Counted from the first letter of the stretch, positions 24,447-34,138 are shown. The stretch: 64,000 nt of DNA from Octadecabacter sp. B2R22 (GCF_018861045.1 NZ_JAHKQJ010000007.1:186001-250000), one strand, 5' to 3'. A program made the numbers and translations. The notes: generated from the letters alone by a model not told the origin.

Positions 24447-25316
24447 ATGAGCAATCCAATCGTAAAGGGCTTCTGGGACAAACCGACCGGAAGCTGGCAA
24501 TATGTTTTCCACGACCCTGAGACCATGAAAGGGGCCATTCTTGATCCGGTCCTAGATTATGATCCGCTGGCTGCCGCGACATCGACCAAGAACGCAGAGA
24601 TACTTTTGGACTACGTGCGCGAAACAGGGATCGAGCTGGTCTGGATCTTGGACACCCACCCCCATGCGGACCACTTTTCAGCCGCTCCGTGGTTAAAAAC
24701 CCAAACCGGCGCGCCCACGGCAATTGGCGAAAAGGTGACGGGTGTTCAAAATCTATGGCAGGACATCTACAACCTCCCCAAGGATTTCCCGACGGATGGC
24801 AGCCAATGGGACCGCCTGTTTGCCGATGGCGACACGTTCATGGTGGGCAATGTGCCGGTTACGGTGATGTTCTCGCCGGGGCATACGATGGCGTCGATAA
24901 CCTATGTGGCTGGGGATGCGGCCTTCGTGCATGACACGCTGATGATGCCGGACCGCGGCAGCTCTCGGGCGGATTTCCCGGGCGGCAGTTCGGCGGCGCT
25001 CTATGACAGCATTTCGGCCATTCTTGCATTGCCAGAGGACACGCGCGTCTTTGTTGGGCACGACTACGCCCCTGAACGCGATGCCGCATGCGAAGCTACG
25101 GTTGCACAGCACCGAGAAAGTAACATCCACTGGAAGGATGGCCCGACCGAAACCCAATATCGCGCCGTGCGTGATGCCCGTGATGCGACGTTAGCCTTGC
25201 CCAAGCTGATGCTGGCCGCGCTACAGATCAACATTCGGGGCGGACGCCTTCCAATAGCGGAGGACAATGGCCGTTCCTATTTGAAGGTGCCCTTGAACTA
25301 CTTTGAGAGCCGTTAG
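24447..25316 (+). CDS. MBL-fold hydrolase, persulfide dioxygenase-like
   Basis: 289 residues. Metal motif DTHPHADH, later GHTMASITY and the GHDYAPE histidine. Length and the VGHDY end resemble the ETHE1/Blh persulfide dioxygenase group, which oxidise glutathione persulfide to sulfite; glyoxalase II-type activity cannot be excluded. Strong Shine-Dalgarno AGGAGAGA before ATG. The two nearby rhodaneses and the anion carrier support a sulfur role. Confidence 0.82.
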   Translation: MSNPIVKGFWDKPTGSWQYVFHDPETMKGAILDPVLDYDPLAAATSTKNAEILLDYVRETGIELVWILDTHPHADHFSAAPWLKTQTGAPTAIGEKVTGVQNLWQDIYNLPKDFPTDGSQWDRLFADGDTFMVGNVPVTVMFSPGHTMASITYVAGDAAFVHDTLMMPDRGSSRADFPGGSSAALYDSISAILALPEDTRVFVGHDYAPERDAACEATVAQHRESNIHWKDGPTETQYRAVRDARDATLALPKLMLAALQINIRGGRLPIAEDNGRSYLKVPLNYFESR

Positions 25317-25332
25317 CCAGCGGCCCCATTTT

Positions 25333-25366
25333 ACAGGATGACGTCACTTCGTTGATGTCATCCTGT
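25333..25366 (+). terminator. Terminator after the MBL-fold gene
   Basis: ACAGGATGACGTCA (25333-25346) pairs with TGATGTCATCCTGT (25353-25366) with one G-U pair, loop CTTCGT, followed by the pyrimidine-rich CTCTTCT. Confidence 0.75.
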
Positions 25367-25501
25367 CTCTTCTGATGAGAATTTCGGCGTAAGCCTGTGC
25401 CACTTTGCCACTGCACTGCGACTGCGGGCGGATTGCCCTTTCCGGTGAAATCTCATCCTCTTAAGACTTGCATTCAACCCTCCATTTACAAAGTGATCCT
25501 T

Positions 25502-26875
25502 ATGACACGCGCAAAAGACTTTATCTTCGTATTGGCGGTGGCGTTGGCGGCTTGGGCCGCGATCGCGCAGCCTGCAGGTATGACGGGCGAACAGGCCACG
25601 ACCTTTGGCATTATGCTTGTCACCTTGGCGATATGGGGTACGGGAGTGGTGCCAGGCTATGTCGGGTCGACGTTCTTGTTCACCGCGCTGATCTTGGGCA
25701 ATCTGGCCACCCCACAAGAGGTCTTTTCCAGCTTCTCATCTACCGCGATCTGGCTGGTGGTGGCGGGATTTGTCATCGGGGCGGCGATCACCCATTCGGG
25801 GCTGGGCGCACGCATGGGAGCCTTGGCGCGGCCGCATCTATCCAAAAGCTACGCGACGTTGATCGCAGGGCTTATGATACTGGGGATGCTGCTGGGGTTT
25901 GTGATGCCGTCCTCTCTCGGGCGGGCTGCGGTTTTGGTACCTGTCGGCATGGCGCTGGCGGATGCCTTGGGGCTTGGTAAAGGATCAAAAGGGCGCACGG
26001 GCGTTGCGGTAATTATCGCGATCGGGACGAACATGCCTAGCTTTGCGATCCTGCCGTCCAACATCCCCAACATCATCCTGTCAGGCGTGGCCGAGCAATC
26101 CTTCGGGGTGCATTTCAGTTACGCCGACTACTTGTTGCTGCACTACCCTGTATTGGGTGTGCTGAAATCTGCCGTCATCGTCGGCCTCGTGCTGTATTTC
26201 TTTCCGGGACAGGTCCAGTCTACCGATACCCCAACGGAACAAGGTGCCGTAGCGGGAGGGCGCCAAACCGCGCTGATGGCAATCCTGTTGCTGACGCTTG
26301 GCCTATGGGCGACGGACCAGTTGCACGGGATCAACGCTGCATGGATTGGCTTGGGCGCATCGCTGGTTTTGATGGTGCCGCAGTTGGGGTTCGTGCCACC
26401 GCCGGTTTTCAAATCATCGGTCGATTTCTCGATGCTGTTGTTTGTGGCCGGCGCTTTGACGCTTGGCACGATCGTGGCCTCTAGCGGGCTGGGCGATATC
26501 ATCGCAACCGAGGCATTTGCCGTCCTTCCATTGCAAGCCGGTCAGGACTTTATGAACTTCATGTCCTTGTCGGTTTTGGGAACGGGCACGTCGATCTTTA
26601 CTACCGCGCCCGGCGCGCCGGCGGTTTTGACTCCGCTTGCGAGCGATCTGGTGGAAACCACGGGGTTCTCGCTCACCGCTGTTCTGATGACACAGGTCAT
26701 CGGGTTCTCGACCGTCATCTTTCCTTATCAGGTCGGCCCGTTGATCGTTGCTATGGGGTTGGCGGGGGAAAACACACGCCCGCTGTTGAAGGTGACGGTT
26801 GTCTTGTCGATCATCACGCTGCTCGTCCTCGTGCCGCTTGATTTTCTGTGGTGGAAGCTTCTTGGCGTCATCTGA
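25502..26875 (+). CDS. SLC13/DASS-type anion transporter
   Basis: 457 residues from ATG 25502. About eleven hydrophobic helices; repeated DASS-like elements IGTNMPSFAILPSNIPNIIL and GTGTSIFTTAPGAPAVLTPLA contain the two inverted-repeat hairpins that bind substrate. Family members move dicarboxylates, sulfate or other anions with sodium or protons. Its place directly after the persulfide-dioxygenase-like gene suggests sulfite, sulfate or organosulfur transport, but a terminator lies between and the link is inference. Confidence 0.85.
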   Translation: MTRAKDFIFVLAVALAAWAAIAQPAGMTGEQATTFGIMLVTLAIWGTGVVPGYVGSTFLFTALILGNLATPQEVFSSFSSTAIWLVVAGFVIGAAITHSGLGARMGALARPHLSKSYATLIAGLMILGMLLGFVMPSSLGRAAVLVPVGMALADALGLGKGSKGRTGVAVIIAIGTNMPSFAILPSNIPNIILSGVAEQSFGVHFSYADYLLLHYPVLGVLKSAVIVGLVLYFFPGQVQSTDTPTEQGAVAGGRQTALMAILLLTLGLWATDQLHGINAAWIGLGASLVLMVPQLGFVPPPVFKSSVDFSMLLFVAGALTLGTIVASSGLGDIIATEAFAVLPLQAGQDFMNFMSLSVLGTGTSIFTTAPGAPAVLTPLASDLVETTGFSLTAVLMTQVIGFSTVIFPYQVGPLIVAMGLAGENTRPLLKVTVVLSIITLLVLVPLDFLWWKLLGVI

Positions 26876-26970
26876 TTTAAGACGGTGGCTGCCCGACGCA
26901 CTGCAGACATCGGTGGATGATGCAGCATCCGGAGCTCTGGGCTCAAACCTGACTTTCGCCGCGGTTAGGC

Positions 26971-27369
26971 CTATTCATCAACATCATCCATATCCGCCTG
27001 ACCAGACAGGCGGCGGCGGACGTGGGACCAGGACAGGCCGATTCCCAGAACGATGGACATGGCGATAAGGCCGATCCAAGTGTTGGCAGTTTGATTTTCG
27101 AAATTGAGCCAGCCCAGATCATAGGCGACCCAAAGAAGGGCGGCGACAAGCCCAAGCACAAGCGCCATGCCGAACACGCCGATAGATCTCATCGTGGCAC
27201 GCATGTAGATGATGTAACCTACAATCAAAAGCAGCCCGCACAGAACGGCAATCGATAGATTCTCAGAGCCGTTTTCCATAACCCACGACGTGTAATTCCA
27301 TTGGGTTGGGTTATAGGTGGCGGCCAACAGGATAAATGCGAATAGCCAACGTAGTGCAAAACCGCTCAT
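26971..27369 (-). CDS. DUF6524-like integral membrane protein
   Basis: 132 residues from ATG 27369 (MSGFALRWLFAFILLA). Four hydrophobic helices, NPTQWNYTSW after the first, and an acidic C-terminus. I place it in the DUF6524 family from recall; function unknown. Single gene convergent with the SLC13 carrier and divergent from purA. Confidence 0.75.
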   Translation of the reverse strand: MSGFALRWLFAFILLAATYNPTQWNYTSWVMENGSENLSIAVLCGLLLIVGYIIYMRATMRSIGVFGMALVLGLVAALLWVAYDLGWLNFENQTANTWIGLIAMSIVLGIGLSWSHVRRRLSGQADMDDVDE

Positions 27370-27546
27370 GATCGTCCTTAGAGTGTCGTTGTTTTGGCGC
27401 AAGATGACGGGGGCGGGGCGATCTGTCCATAGGATCACTAAAATGTCCGCTTTCACACCGGAGCATGATGCCCTAAGAGGGGCACGGGTTTTCAGACCTT
27501 ACACTGGAACACTCTGGAATTACTCTGGCACCTTAGGGGACTCAAA

Positions 27547-28842
27547 ATGGCGAACGTGGTAGTTGTCGGCGCACAATGGGGCGACGAAGGCAAAGGCAAG
27601 ATCGTGGACTGGTTGTCCGAACGGGCGGATGTGATCGCGCGCTTTCAGGGCGGACACAACGCAGGCCACACGTTGGTTATTGATGGGGCGGTTTACAAAC
27701 TGCACGCTTTGCCATCCGGCGTTGTGCGTGGCGGCAAGCTTTCGGTCATCGGTAATGGTGTCGTGCTCGACCCTTGGCACCTGATGAAAGAGATCGCCAC
27801 GATCGAAGCGCAGGGCGTTGAAATCAACCCAGGCAACCTGATGATCGCCGAAAACACGCCGCTTATCCTGCCGATCCACGGCGAGTTGGACCGTGTCCGC
27901 GAAGAAGCCGCAAGCAAGGGCACCAAGATCGGGACAACAGGGCGCGGCATTGGCCCAGCCTATGAAGACAAAGTTGGCCGTCGTTCGATCCGCGTTGCGG
28001 ATTTGGCGGACGCTGCCACACTTGAAGCGCGTGTTGATCGTGCATTGCAACACCACAACCCGCTGCGCAAAGGTCTTGGCTTTGACGAGATCGACCGCGA
28101 TGCGCTGTTGGCGCAGCTGCAAGAGATTGCGCCGAAAATCCTGCCCTATGCCGCACCGGTTTGGAAAGTGCTGGCCGAGAAACGCAAAGCCGGTAAGCGT
28201 ATCCTGTTTGAAGGTGCACAAGGCGCGTTGCTGGACATTGATTTCGGCACCTATCCCTTCGTGACCAGCTCCAACGTGATTGCAGGGCAGGCGGCGACAG
28301 GTGTTGGCCTTGGCCCAACAGCAATTGACTACGTTCTGGGCATCGTGAAAGCCTACACAACGCGCGTGGGCGAAGGACCGTTTCCGACGGAACTTGACGA
28401 CGCTGATGGGCAACGCCTTGGTGAGCGCGGCCATGAATTTGGCACCACGACGGGTCGAAAACGCCGTTGCGGTTGGTTCGATGCGGCATTGCTGCGCCAA
28501 ACTTGTGCGACATCCGGCATCACGGGCATTTGCCTGACGAAACTTGACGTTCTGGACGGGTTTGAGACGCTGAAAATCTGCGTGGGCTATGATCTGGACG
28601 GCGAACGTCTGGACTATCTGCCAACGGCTGCGGACGCTCAGGCACGTTGCACGCCGATCTACGAAGAAATGGAAGGTTGGTCTGAAAGCACCGAAGGTGC
28701 GCGGTCTTGGGCACAGCTTCCGGCACAGGCAATCAAATATGTGCGCCGTGTGGAAGAGCTGATCGAATGCCCTGTGGCGCTTGTTTCCACGTCTCCGGAA
28801 CGCGAAGACACGATCCTCGTCACTGACCCGTTCGCGGACTGA
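27547..28842 (+). CDS. purA: Adenylosuccinate synthase
   Basis: 431 residues, standard length. GTP-binding [12 protein letters not shown] at 10-21, catalytic [20 protein letters not shown] and the C-terminal [14 protein letters not shown]. Forms adenylosuccinate from IMP and aspartate in AMP synthesis. ATG 27547 follows an A-rich leader; the next gene starts 4 bases after its stop. Confidence 0.97.
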   Translation: MANVVVVGAQWGDEGKGKIVDWLSERADVIARFQGGHNAGHTLVIDGAVYKLHALPSGVVRGGKLSVIGNGVVLDPWHLMKEIATIEAQGVEINPGNLMIAENTPLILPIHGELDRVREEAASKGTKIGTTGRGIGPAYEDKVGRRSIRVADLADAATLEARVDRALQHHNPLRKGLGFDEIDRDALLAQLQEIAPKILPYAAPVWKVLAEKRKAGKRILFEGAQGALLDIDFGTYPFVTSSNVIAGQAATGVGLGPTAIDYVLGIVKAYTTRVGEGPFPTELDDADGQRLGERGHEFGTTTGRKRRCGWFDAALLRQTCATSGITGICLTKLDVLDGFETLKICVGYDLDGERLDYLPTAADAQARCTPIYEEMEGWSESTEGARSWAQLPAQAIKYVRRVEELIECPVALVSTSPEREDTILVTDPFAD

Positions 28843-28846
28843 TCTG

Positions 28847-29077
28847 ATGGCGCTGAGTCACAAAGCCCGCAAACGTTGGTCGCTGGTGATCTTGTTGATC
28901 GGGCTTCCGGCGTATCTGGTGGTCGCGGTGACGGTGATGAACACGCTGTTTCCCGATCCGCTGGATCAGCCGCCCTTCTGGGTGAATTTCGCGATCTATG
29001 TCGGGCTTGGAATTCTTTGGGCCTTTCCGTTCAAGTTTGTCTTCAAAGGCATTGGCCAAGCGGACCCCGACGCCTGA
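28847..29077 (+). CDS. DUF2842 small membrane protein
   Basis: 76 residues with two hydrophobic helices (about 12-34 and 46-66), matching the alphaproteobacterial DUF2842 family (KARKRWSLVILLIGLPAYLVV). Function unknown. It begins 4 bases after the purA stop and is likely cotranscribed. A bidirectional terminator follows at 29167. Confidence 0.85.
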   Translation: MALSHKARKRWSLVILLIGLPAYLVVAVTVMNTLFPDPLDQPPFWVNFAIYVGLGILWAFPFKFVFKGIGQADPDA

Positions 29078-29166
29078 TACGACCCAAGCGGAGCCGCTGC
29101 GCGGCGTTGTTTTTATAAGACATCGTGGCGACCTGAGCCCATCGCGGAGACGGGGCATCACAAACG

Positions 29167-29205
29167 AAAACGGCGCGCCGGGATGTCCCGACGCGCCGTT
29201 TTTTG
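29167..29205. terminator. Bidirectional terminator
   Basis: AAAACGGCGCG (29167-29177) pairs with CGCGCCGTTTT (29192-29202) and is followed by TT; inner bases CGGG/CCCG extend the stem. Serves both the purA-DUF2842 run (plus) and the large gene on minus. Confidence 0.93.
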
Positions 29206-29219
29206 TTCGTTTAGAGAGA

Positions 29220-31391
29220 TTAGCTTGCGCGCTTCTCAGGGTTGAAGCGGCTGTCATCGGCCACTTGGAAGCGACCATTGCGCACTTTGGTGAAACGCCC
29301 TGCCTTGAGCAAGTCTGCAAAGCTGCGCAGCCCGTCTTCTCGATTGAACTCGTCGCTGGCCACAGTGCGCACGCGGCGCAGGATCTGTGGGCGAGAGAAT
29401 TCATCCGCACCTTCAACGAAGGCGGTATAGGCGGCGGCGGCTTCCAGCAGGTCCGGCAATTCTGACGCACCCATGTTTTCCGCGAATTCCGCAAAAGAAC
29501 CAGCGGCCTGTTGCTGCTGTGTGTCGTCCTTACGGGCGGCAACACGGCGTGGCACAACTGGGCCATCGCGCTGTTCCGTTTCAGGGAGGTCGACGCGCTG
29601 GGCGGCAACCAGTTTCAACGGAGCGGGGCGCGGGCGCTCAGTGCGGGTCTTGTCACGGAGTACCGGACGTGGACGAACCGCACCGCTTTCAGGCTGAACA
29701 ACCTCGGAGAGGTCGTTGCGGAAAGCGTTTTCGACGTCCTGGTCGTCGTCATCCGCCTCACCAGCCATGCGCGCAGCTTCTTTGGCTGCAACAGCGGCCT
29801 TGAGCTGTGCGATTGCATCGCGGCGACGGCTGCCTTCAGGTTCCTGCATTTGAGCGTCTGTTTCAGACATCAAACGGTCCAGAGCGGAATCATCGACCTG
29901 TGGTTCTTCGGCGAAGAATTCAGAAGCAGCAGGGGCGTCTTCGACAACAGCTTCGACACTGTCTTCCATGTCGGAGTCGTCAACGTCGCTGACAACCGCA
30001 TCTTCGTCTTGGTGTGCCATAACGCCAAGAATTGCACTGCTGAGGGTCGCGTCGGATGCAGCTGCATCTTCTTCCAGCTCTTCAGTTTCAGCATCGAGAA
30101 TTTCGGCCTCTGCATCGTCTTCTTGCGTAACTTCAACGACCGTTTCAACTGCGTCCGCTTCGTCCTCAATGATCACATCTTCATGGATCGATTTCAGGTC
30201 TTCTGCGAGGTCGTCGTCAAGGTCAGCATCCGTATCGATATTGATGTCAGCGTCTGTAAAGTCGCTGTCTTCAAGATACTCATCCAGATCATCGGCACCG
30301 TCCAACAAGGCAAAATCAGGGCCCGTTGGTGCTGCTGATTCTGGTGCCTTTTCTTCGGCCATGGCTTTTTCGAAATCGGCACGTTTCATCCGGACAACAC
30401 GTGCACGAGGGGCGTCGGATTGTACGGCGGCGTCTTGGATGTCCGCCTCATCTGAATTGTGTGCCATCACACGGGAGATTGTGTCCGACCCGTCTGTTGT
30501 ATCGTCGTCATCATGTGCGGATGCGTCTTCGGCATCTGGCAAGAACGGTTCCGTTAGATCGTCGGAGTGATCATTGGACGGAGACATATCAGAAGACTGG
30601 CCAACAACAGCGCGGATACGCTGGAGTTTTGCAGCAACGCTTTCGGAGTCAGGGTGGGCTGGAACGGCAACCGTTTCGCTCACCTCTGTTTCGGGCGCTG
30701 GGTCTGACGCCGCGAGCGTAGAAGACAGCGCGTCATCGCGCGTTTCTTCGACGTCGGACCCAAGCGCCGCGTCCGCCGCCTCTGCCGTCGCAGTGCTTAC
30801 GGATTCCAAAAGGGTTGTTTCATCTTGTGATGCATCGGTTGCCTCAGCCTCAGCCTCAGCCTCAGCCTCAGCCTCAGCTTCCGCCTTGGCTTTAATTTCA
30901 GCTTCCGCTTTTGCTTCGGCTTCCGCCTTAGCCTCGGCTTTGGCCTTCGCCTTAGCAACCTTTTCCGCTTTGCGTTTAGCTTTGGCGGCGGCCTTCTCGG
31001 CTTTGCGAGCGGCCTTTGCCTCTGCGTCAGCTTTGGCTTCTGCGGCTGCTTCAGCCTCTGCTTGTGCGGTACGCTCGGCAATATCGTCGGCGTCCTCTTG
31101 GACAACGCTATCATCGCCGCTAGATTGATCGCTCAATGCGGCGGCCCGCAGGACGATTTCACCATCATCCATGCGAGCATCTACGCGGCGTGAAATTTCA
31201 CGCTCGGCGATTTTTGCCAACATGTCTGCATCAGGGGTGGGGGGTTCCGCACCAAAATACCGATCATCAGCGGCCAGACCGCGGAAATATTCCGCGATTG
31301 CTTTCATCGTGCTGAAGGAATCGTCGAATCCTTCAAGTGTGCACGAGAAAGTGCCGTATGAGACGGTAAGAATCTTACTTGTTCCAACCAT
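29220..31391 (-). CDS. Large acidic low-complexity protein of unknown function
   Basis: 723 residues. Conserved-looking ends: MVGTSKILTVSYGTFSCTLEGFDD start with AIAEYFRGLAADDRYFG, and a C-terminal 80-residue part (LPDLLEAAAAYTAFVEGADEF...RFQVADDSRFNPEKR). Between them, residues about 90-190 are Ala/Lys/Glu-rich coiled coil with an AE repeat, and 190-560 are highly Asp/Glu-rich and probably disordered. No signal peptide or membrane helix, so cytoplasmic. I do not recognise a function; the ends look like a family found in Rhodobacteraceae. Single gene divergent from thiN. Confidence 0.8.
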   Translation of the reverse strand: MVGTSKILTVSYGTFSCTLEGFDDSFSTMKAIAEYFRGLAADDRYFGAEPPTPDADMLAKIAEREISRRVDARMDDGEIVLRAAALSDQSSGDDSVVQEDADDIAERTAQAEAEAAAEAKADAEAKAARKAEKAAAKAKRKAEKVAKAKAKAEAKAEAEAKAEAEIKAKAEAEAEAEAEAEAEATDASQDETTLLESVSTATAEAADAALGSDVEETRDDALSSTLAASDPAPETEVSETVAVPAHPDSESVAAKLQRIRAVVGQSSDMSPSNDHSDDLTEPFLPDAEDASAHDDDDTTDGSDTISRVMAHNSDEADIQDAAVQSDAPRARVVRMKRADFEKAMAEEKAPESAAPTGPDFALLDGADDLDEYLEDSDFTDADINIDTDADLDDDLAEDLKSIHEDVIIEDEADAVETVVEVTQEDDAEAEILDAETEELEEDAAASDATLSSAILGVMAHQDEDAVVSDVDDSDMEDSVEAVVEDAPAASEFFAEEPQVDDSALDRLMSETDAQMQEPEGSRRRDAIAQLKAAVAAKEAARMAGEADDDDQDVENAFRNDLSEVVQPESGAVRPRPVLRDKTRTERPRPAPLKLVAAQRVDLPETEQRDGPVVPRRVAARKDDTQQQQAAGSFAEFAENMGASELPDLLEAAAAYTAFVEGADEFSRPQILRRVRTVASDEFNREDGLRSFADLLKAGRFTKVRNGRFQVADDSRFNPEKRAS
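30841..30876. repeat. Hexanucleotide tandem repeat (GCCTCA)6 in coding region
   Basis: Six exact GCCTCA units, flanked by imperfect copies, encoding alternating Ala-Glu at residues about 172-184 of the acidic protein. Copy-number change keeps the frame. Confidence 0.95.
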
Positions 31392-31529
31392 TGTTTGCTC
31401 GCTTTCTACCCAACCAGTGATACCTTGTTTACCATCAATTGGTTCGCAATCCGGAACAGAACAGCGATAAACTGGGTATTATTTCGTGACCGTTTCAAGG
31501 CAAGTTTCCAAACTCGAGGGTAATCAAAC

Positions 31530-32216
31530 GTGATCCGGCCAATTGTTTCAAGTTCCAGTCCAATAACGCTTATCGGCGGTGCAAACCCTGCACCAGATGC
31601 TCTTACCGTTGCGTTAAAGTGGGGCGAAACTGTGGTCTGCGCGGATGGCGGGGCGGATATGGCCCTGCTTGAGGGGCTGAACCCTGCCGCAGTTGTGGGG
31701 GATATGGATTCGATCTCCGAGTCGGGCAAACATGCCTTGAGAGACGTGCTGCACCCTATTTGCGAACAGGATAGCACCGATCTGGATAAGGCGTTGCGCA
31801 ATATCGAGGCGCCCTTAGTGCTTGGCGTGGGGTTCAGTGGTGCGCGGCTAGATCATGAGCTGGCGGCCCTGACCGTTTTGGTGCGTTATCCTGAACGGCC
31901 CTGCATCCTTATCGGTGAAGAGACGTTTTGTTTACTTTGTCCGCCTGAGATTAACCTTGATCTCGAGGTTGGGTCACTGGTCTCACTTTTCCCGATGGCG
32001 GATGTAGGGTGTTCCAGCGAGGGGCTTCACTGGCCGACCGATGGGTTGCGGTTGGCACCGGACGGACGGGTCGGGACATCAAACAAGGCGACTGGACCTG
32101 TCACATTGCGGCCCGATGCACCGAAGTTGTTGTTGATTTTGCCGCGCGGCGCGCTGGAGCTTACGGTGCAGGCGCTTTTGCAAGGCTCTGGGCGATGGCC
32201 CGCTCGCGCAGGATAA
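31530..32216 (+). CDS. thiN: Thiamine diphosphokinase
   Basis: 228 residues, GTG start at 31530. ThiN family motifs: ADGGADMALLEGLNPAAVVGDMDS, QDSTDLDKAL, and GARLDHELA, covering ATP and thiamine sites. Converts thiamine to thiamine diphosphate. I see no TPP riboswitch elements in the 138-base leader. The last 56 bases overlap the 3' end of the convergent EamA gene. Confidence 0.9.
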   Translation: MIRPIVSSSSPITLIGGANPAPDALTVALKWGETVVCADGGADMALLEGLNPAAVVGDMDSISESGKHALRDVLHPICEQDSTDLDKALRNIEAPLVLGVGFSGARLDHELAALTVLVRYPERPCILIGEETFCLLCPPEINLDLEVGSLVSLFPMADVGCSSEGLHWPTDGLRLAPDGRVGTSNKATGPVTLRPDAPKLLLILPRGALELTVQALLQGSGRWPARAG

Positions 32217-33078
32217 CATAAAGCCCAGCGGCGATCGTGATGCAGATGCCGACAGCGGCCAGCCCGTTGGGGAGGTCGCGAAACACCAGATACCCGATCA
32301 CAGTCCCTATGGGGATTTCCAAGTATTGCATCGGGGCCAATGTGGCTGAGGGCGCGAACCGCAGGCTCCACGTCATCAGCAGATGGGCGAGGGTCCCCAA
32401 GACGCCGAGCCATAACAACAACCACCACGCCGATCCTGAGACGGGGGTGGTCTCCAATATCGAAACCGTTGGGAAGATCACCAGTGCGATCCCAACCAGC
32501 GGTGCGGCCATCAGACCGGAGAGGGCTTGTAGGCCAATTGGGTCGACATCCTTGGCGATTTTACGGGTTACCAACATAAAGAGGGCAAAGACAACGGCGA
32601 CCCCCAAAGGAAGCAACGCAGGCGCGCCCACATCTATAAAGTTTGGCTGCACAACCAAGAGCGTGCCGCAAAACCCAACGGCACAGGCAATCAGCCGATG
32701 CGGGCCGATGTCTTCGCCCAAGAAGACCCGCCCAAGCAGCAACATGATAAACGGCATGACAAAGGCGATGGCGATCGCGTCGGCCAGCGGCAGATACTGA
32801 AGCGATGAAAACATCAATCCAATGCCCGCGATATGCAGCAGAGTGCGCAGCGCCGTCAGGCGCAACAATCGCCGGCCATTTGGCATCGGGTAGCCCAAAA
32901 AGACCACGAGCGGGAGCAGCAGCGCTGCCTGCACAGAAAATCGGATGAACACCAAAAACCCCACTGACATCTCGTCTCCCAATAGCTTGGCCGTAGCGTC
33001 GCCCAGCGGAGCAAGCACACAAAAGCCGAGCATCAGTAGAATGCCAAGGAACGGGCGATCAGGGGATTGGGACGTCAT
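32161..33078 (-). CDS. EamA/DMT family transporter 1
   Basis: 305 residues from ATG 33078, ten hydrophobic helices in two EamA halves (PLGDATAKLLGDEMSVG; later GLQALSGLMAAPLVG and APMQYLEIPIGTVIGYLVF). Inner-membrane exporter of small metabolites, substrate unknown. Paralogue of the gene at 33125, 46 bases apart on the same strand. Its 3' end overlaps thiN on the other strand. Confidence 0.88.
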   Translation of the reverse strand: MTSQSPDRPFLGILLMLGFCVLAPLGDATAKLLGDEMSVGFLVFIRFSVQAALLLPLVVFLGYPMPNGRRLLRLTALRTLLHIAGIGLMFSSLQYLPLADAIAIAFVMPFIMLLLGRVFLGEDIGPHRLIACAVGFCGTLLVVQPNFIDVGAPALLPLGVAVVFALFMLVTRKIAKDVDPIGLQALSGLMAAPLVGIALVIFPTVSILETTPVSGSAWWLLLWLGVLGTLAHLLMTWSLRFAPSATLAPMQYLEIPIGTVIGYLVFRDLPNGLAAVGICITIAAGLYVILRERAIAQSLAKAPAP

Positions 33079-33124
33079 CAAGGCACGCTAGGGGGGATCA
33101 CGTGGCGCGTCTAGAGAGATGGGC

Positions 33125-34066
33125 CTAAATCGGTGCCGCAGGGAGTTCGATCTGGCGGGCGTTCACCCGTTCACGGTGTATGACATAAAGACCTGATGCC
33201 ATGATGACGAAGATACCGATCAAGGCCAGCCCGTTAGGGAAGTCGTCAAAGAACAGATAGCCAAGAAGTGCCGCCGTGATGATTTCCAGATAGTGCAGGG
33301 GCGCAAGCGTCGCTGCAGGGGCCATCGACAGCGCGTAGGTCATCATCATATGGGCCACAGTTGCAAAGAACCCGACGCCGAAGATCAACAGCCAATAGAT
33401 CCCCTCGGGCCAGACCGGATCAAGCGTATCCCAACCACGTCCATCCGCGACCCATATCAGTGGTACAATCATCAGCGTCGCGGCCAGTCCTGTTTGAAAC
33501 TGCATTTCAACGGGGTGCAATTGCCCGCGCAAGGACCGTGTGCTCAGCACATAGGCGGCAAACGTAAAGGCCGTTCCCAAAGGCAAAAGTGCGACATAGC
33601 CAAACGCCACAAAGCTGGGCTGGATAACCAACAAGCAGCCAGCAAAGCCCACAGCCGCCGCCAGCAAACGGCGCGGCCCGATGATTTCGCCAAACATGAT
33701 CTTGCCAAACAGCAAGATGATAAAGGGTTCGACAAAAACAATCGCCAAAGCATCCGCCAAGGGCATGAACCGCAATGCGGCGATAATGAAATAGGTCGAA
33801 AGCATCAAGAACAGCGCGCGCATCGCGACCGGGACCCAAAGACCAACACGCAGCCGCAAAGACAGCCCCATCATCAGGCACACCGGCAACATCAACAAAG
33901 TTTGCACCAAAAATCGGCCAGCCGTGATCTGGCCAACAGGGATCGCGTCAGCCGCGATCTTCGCACACACGTCGAGCATGGGTGCGACCACGCAGAACCC
34001 GATCACCAGAGCCATGCCGAGAGGAACCCGATCCGGGCCCTGCGAAATTTGAGATGTTGTTGTCAT
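33125..34066 (-). CDS. EamA/DMT family transporter 2
   Basis: 313 residues from ATG 34066. Same ten-helix EamA layout as the neighbour (APMLDVCAKIAADAIPVGQITAG; APLHYLEIITAALLGYLFFDD). Tandem duplication with divergence. It lies 72 bases after sdaA on the same strand; amino-acid export is possible but only by position. Confidence 0.88.
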   Translation of the reverse strand: MTTTSQISQGPDRVPLGMALVIGFCVVAPMLDVCAKIAADAIPVGQITAGRFLVQTLLMLPVCLMMGLSLRLRVGLWVPVAMRALFLMLSTYFIIAALRFMPLADALAIVFVEPFIILLFGKIMFGEIIGPRRLLAAAVGFAGCLLVIQPSFVAFGYVALLPLGTAFTFAAYVLSTRSLRGQLHPVEMQFQTGLAATLMIVPLIWVADGRGWDTLDPVWPEGIYWLLIFGVGFFATVAHMMMTYALSMAPAATLAPLHYLEIITAALLGYLFFDDFPNGLALIGIFVIMASGLYVIHRERVNARQIELPAAPI

Positions 34067-34138
34067 CCAAGTGGTATGGTTGTCGCGGCACAACGCGTCC
34101 AGTCTGGAAACGACGCTTTCTATAACGATCGGCTCGGT

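Noticed and set aside
27520-28500. 326-codon minus-strand frame opposite purA
   Set aside because: purA motifs are complete on plus; the antisense frame has no start context or motif.
31392-31529. TPP riboswitch before thiN
   Set aside because: No THI-box elements such as CTGAGA and ACCTGA in the leader.
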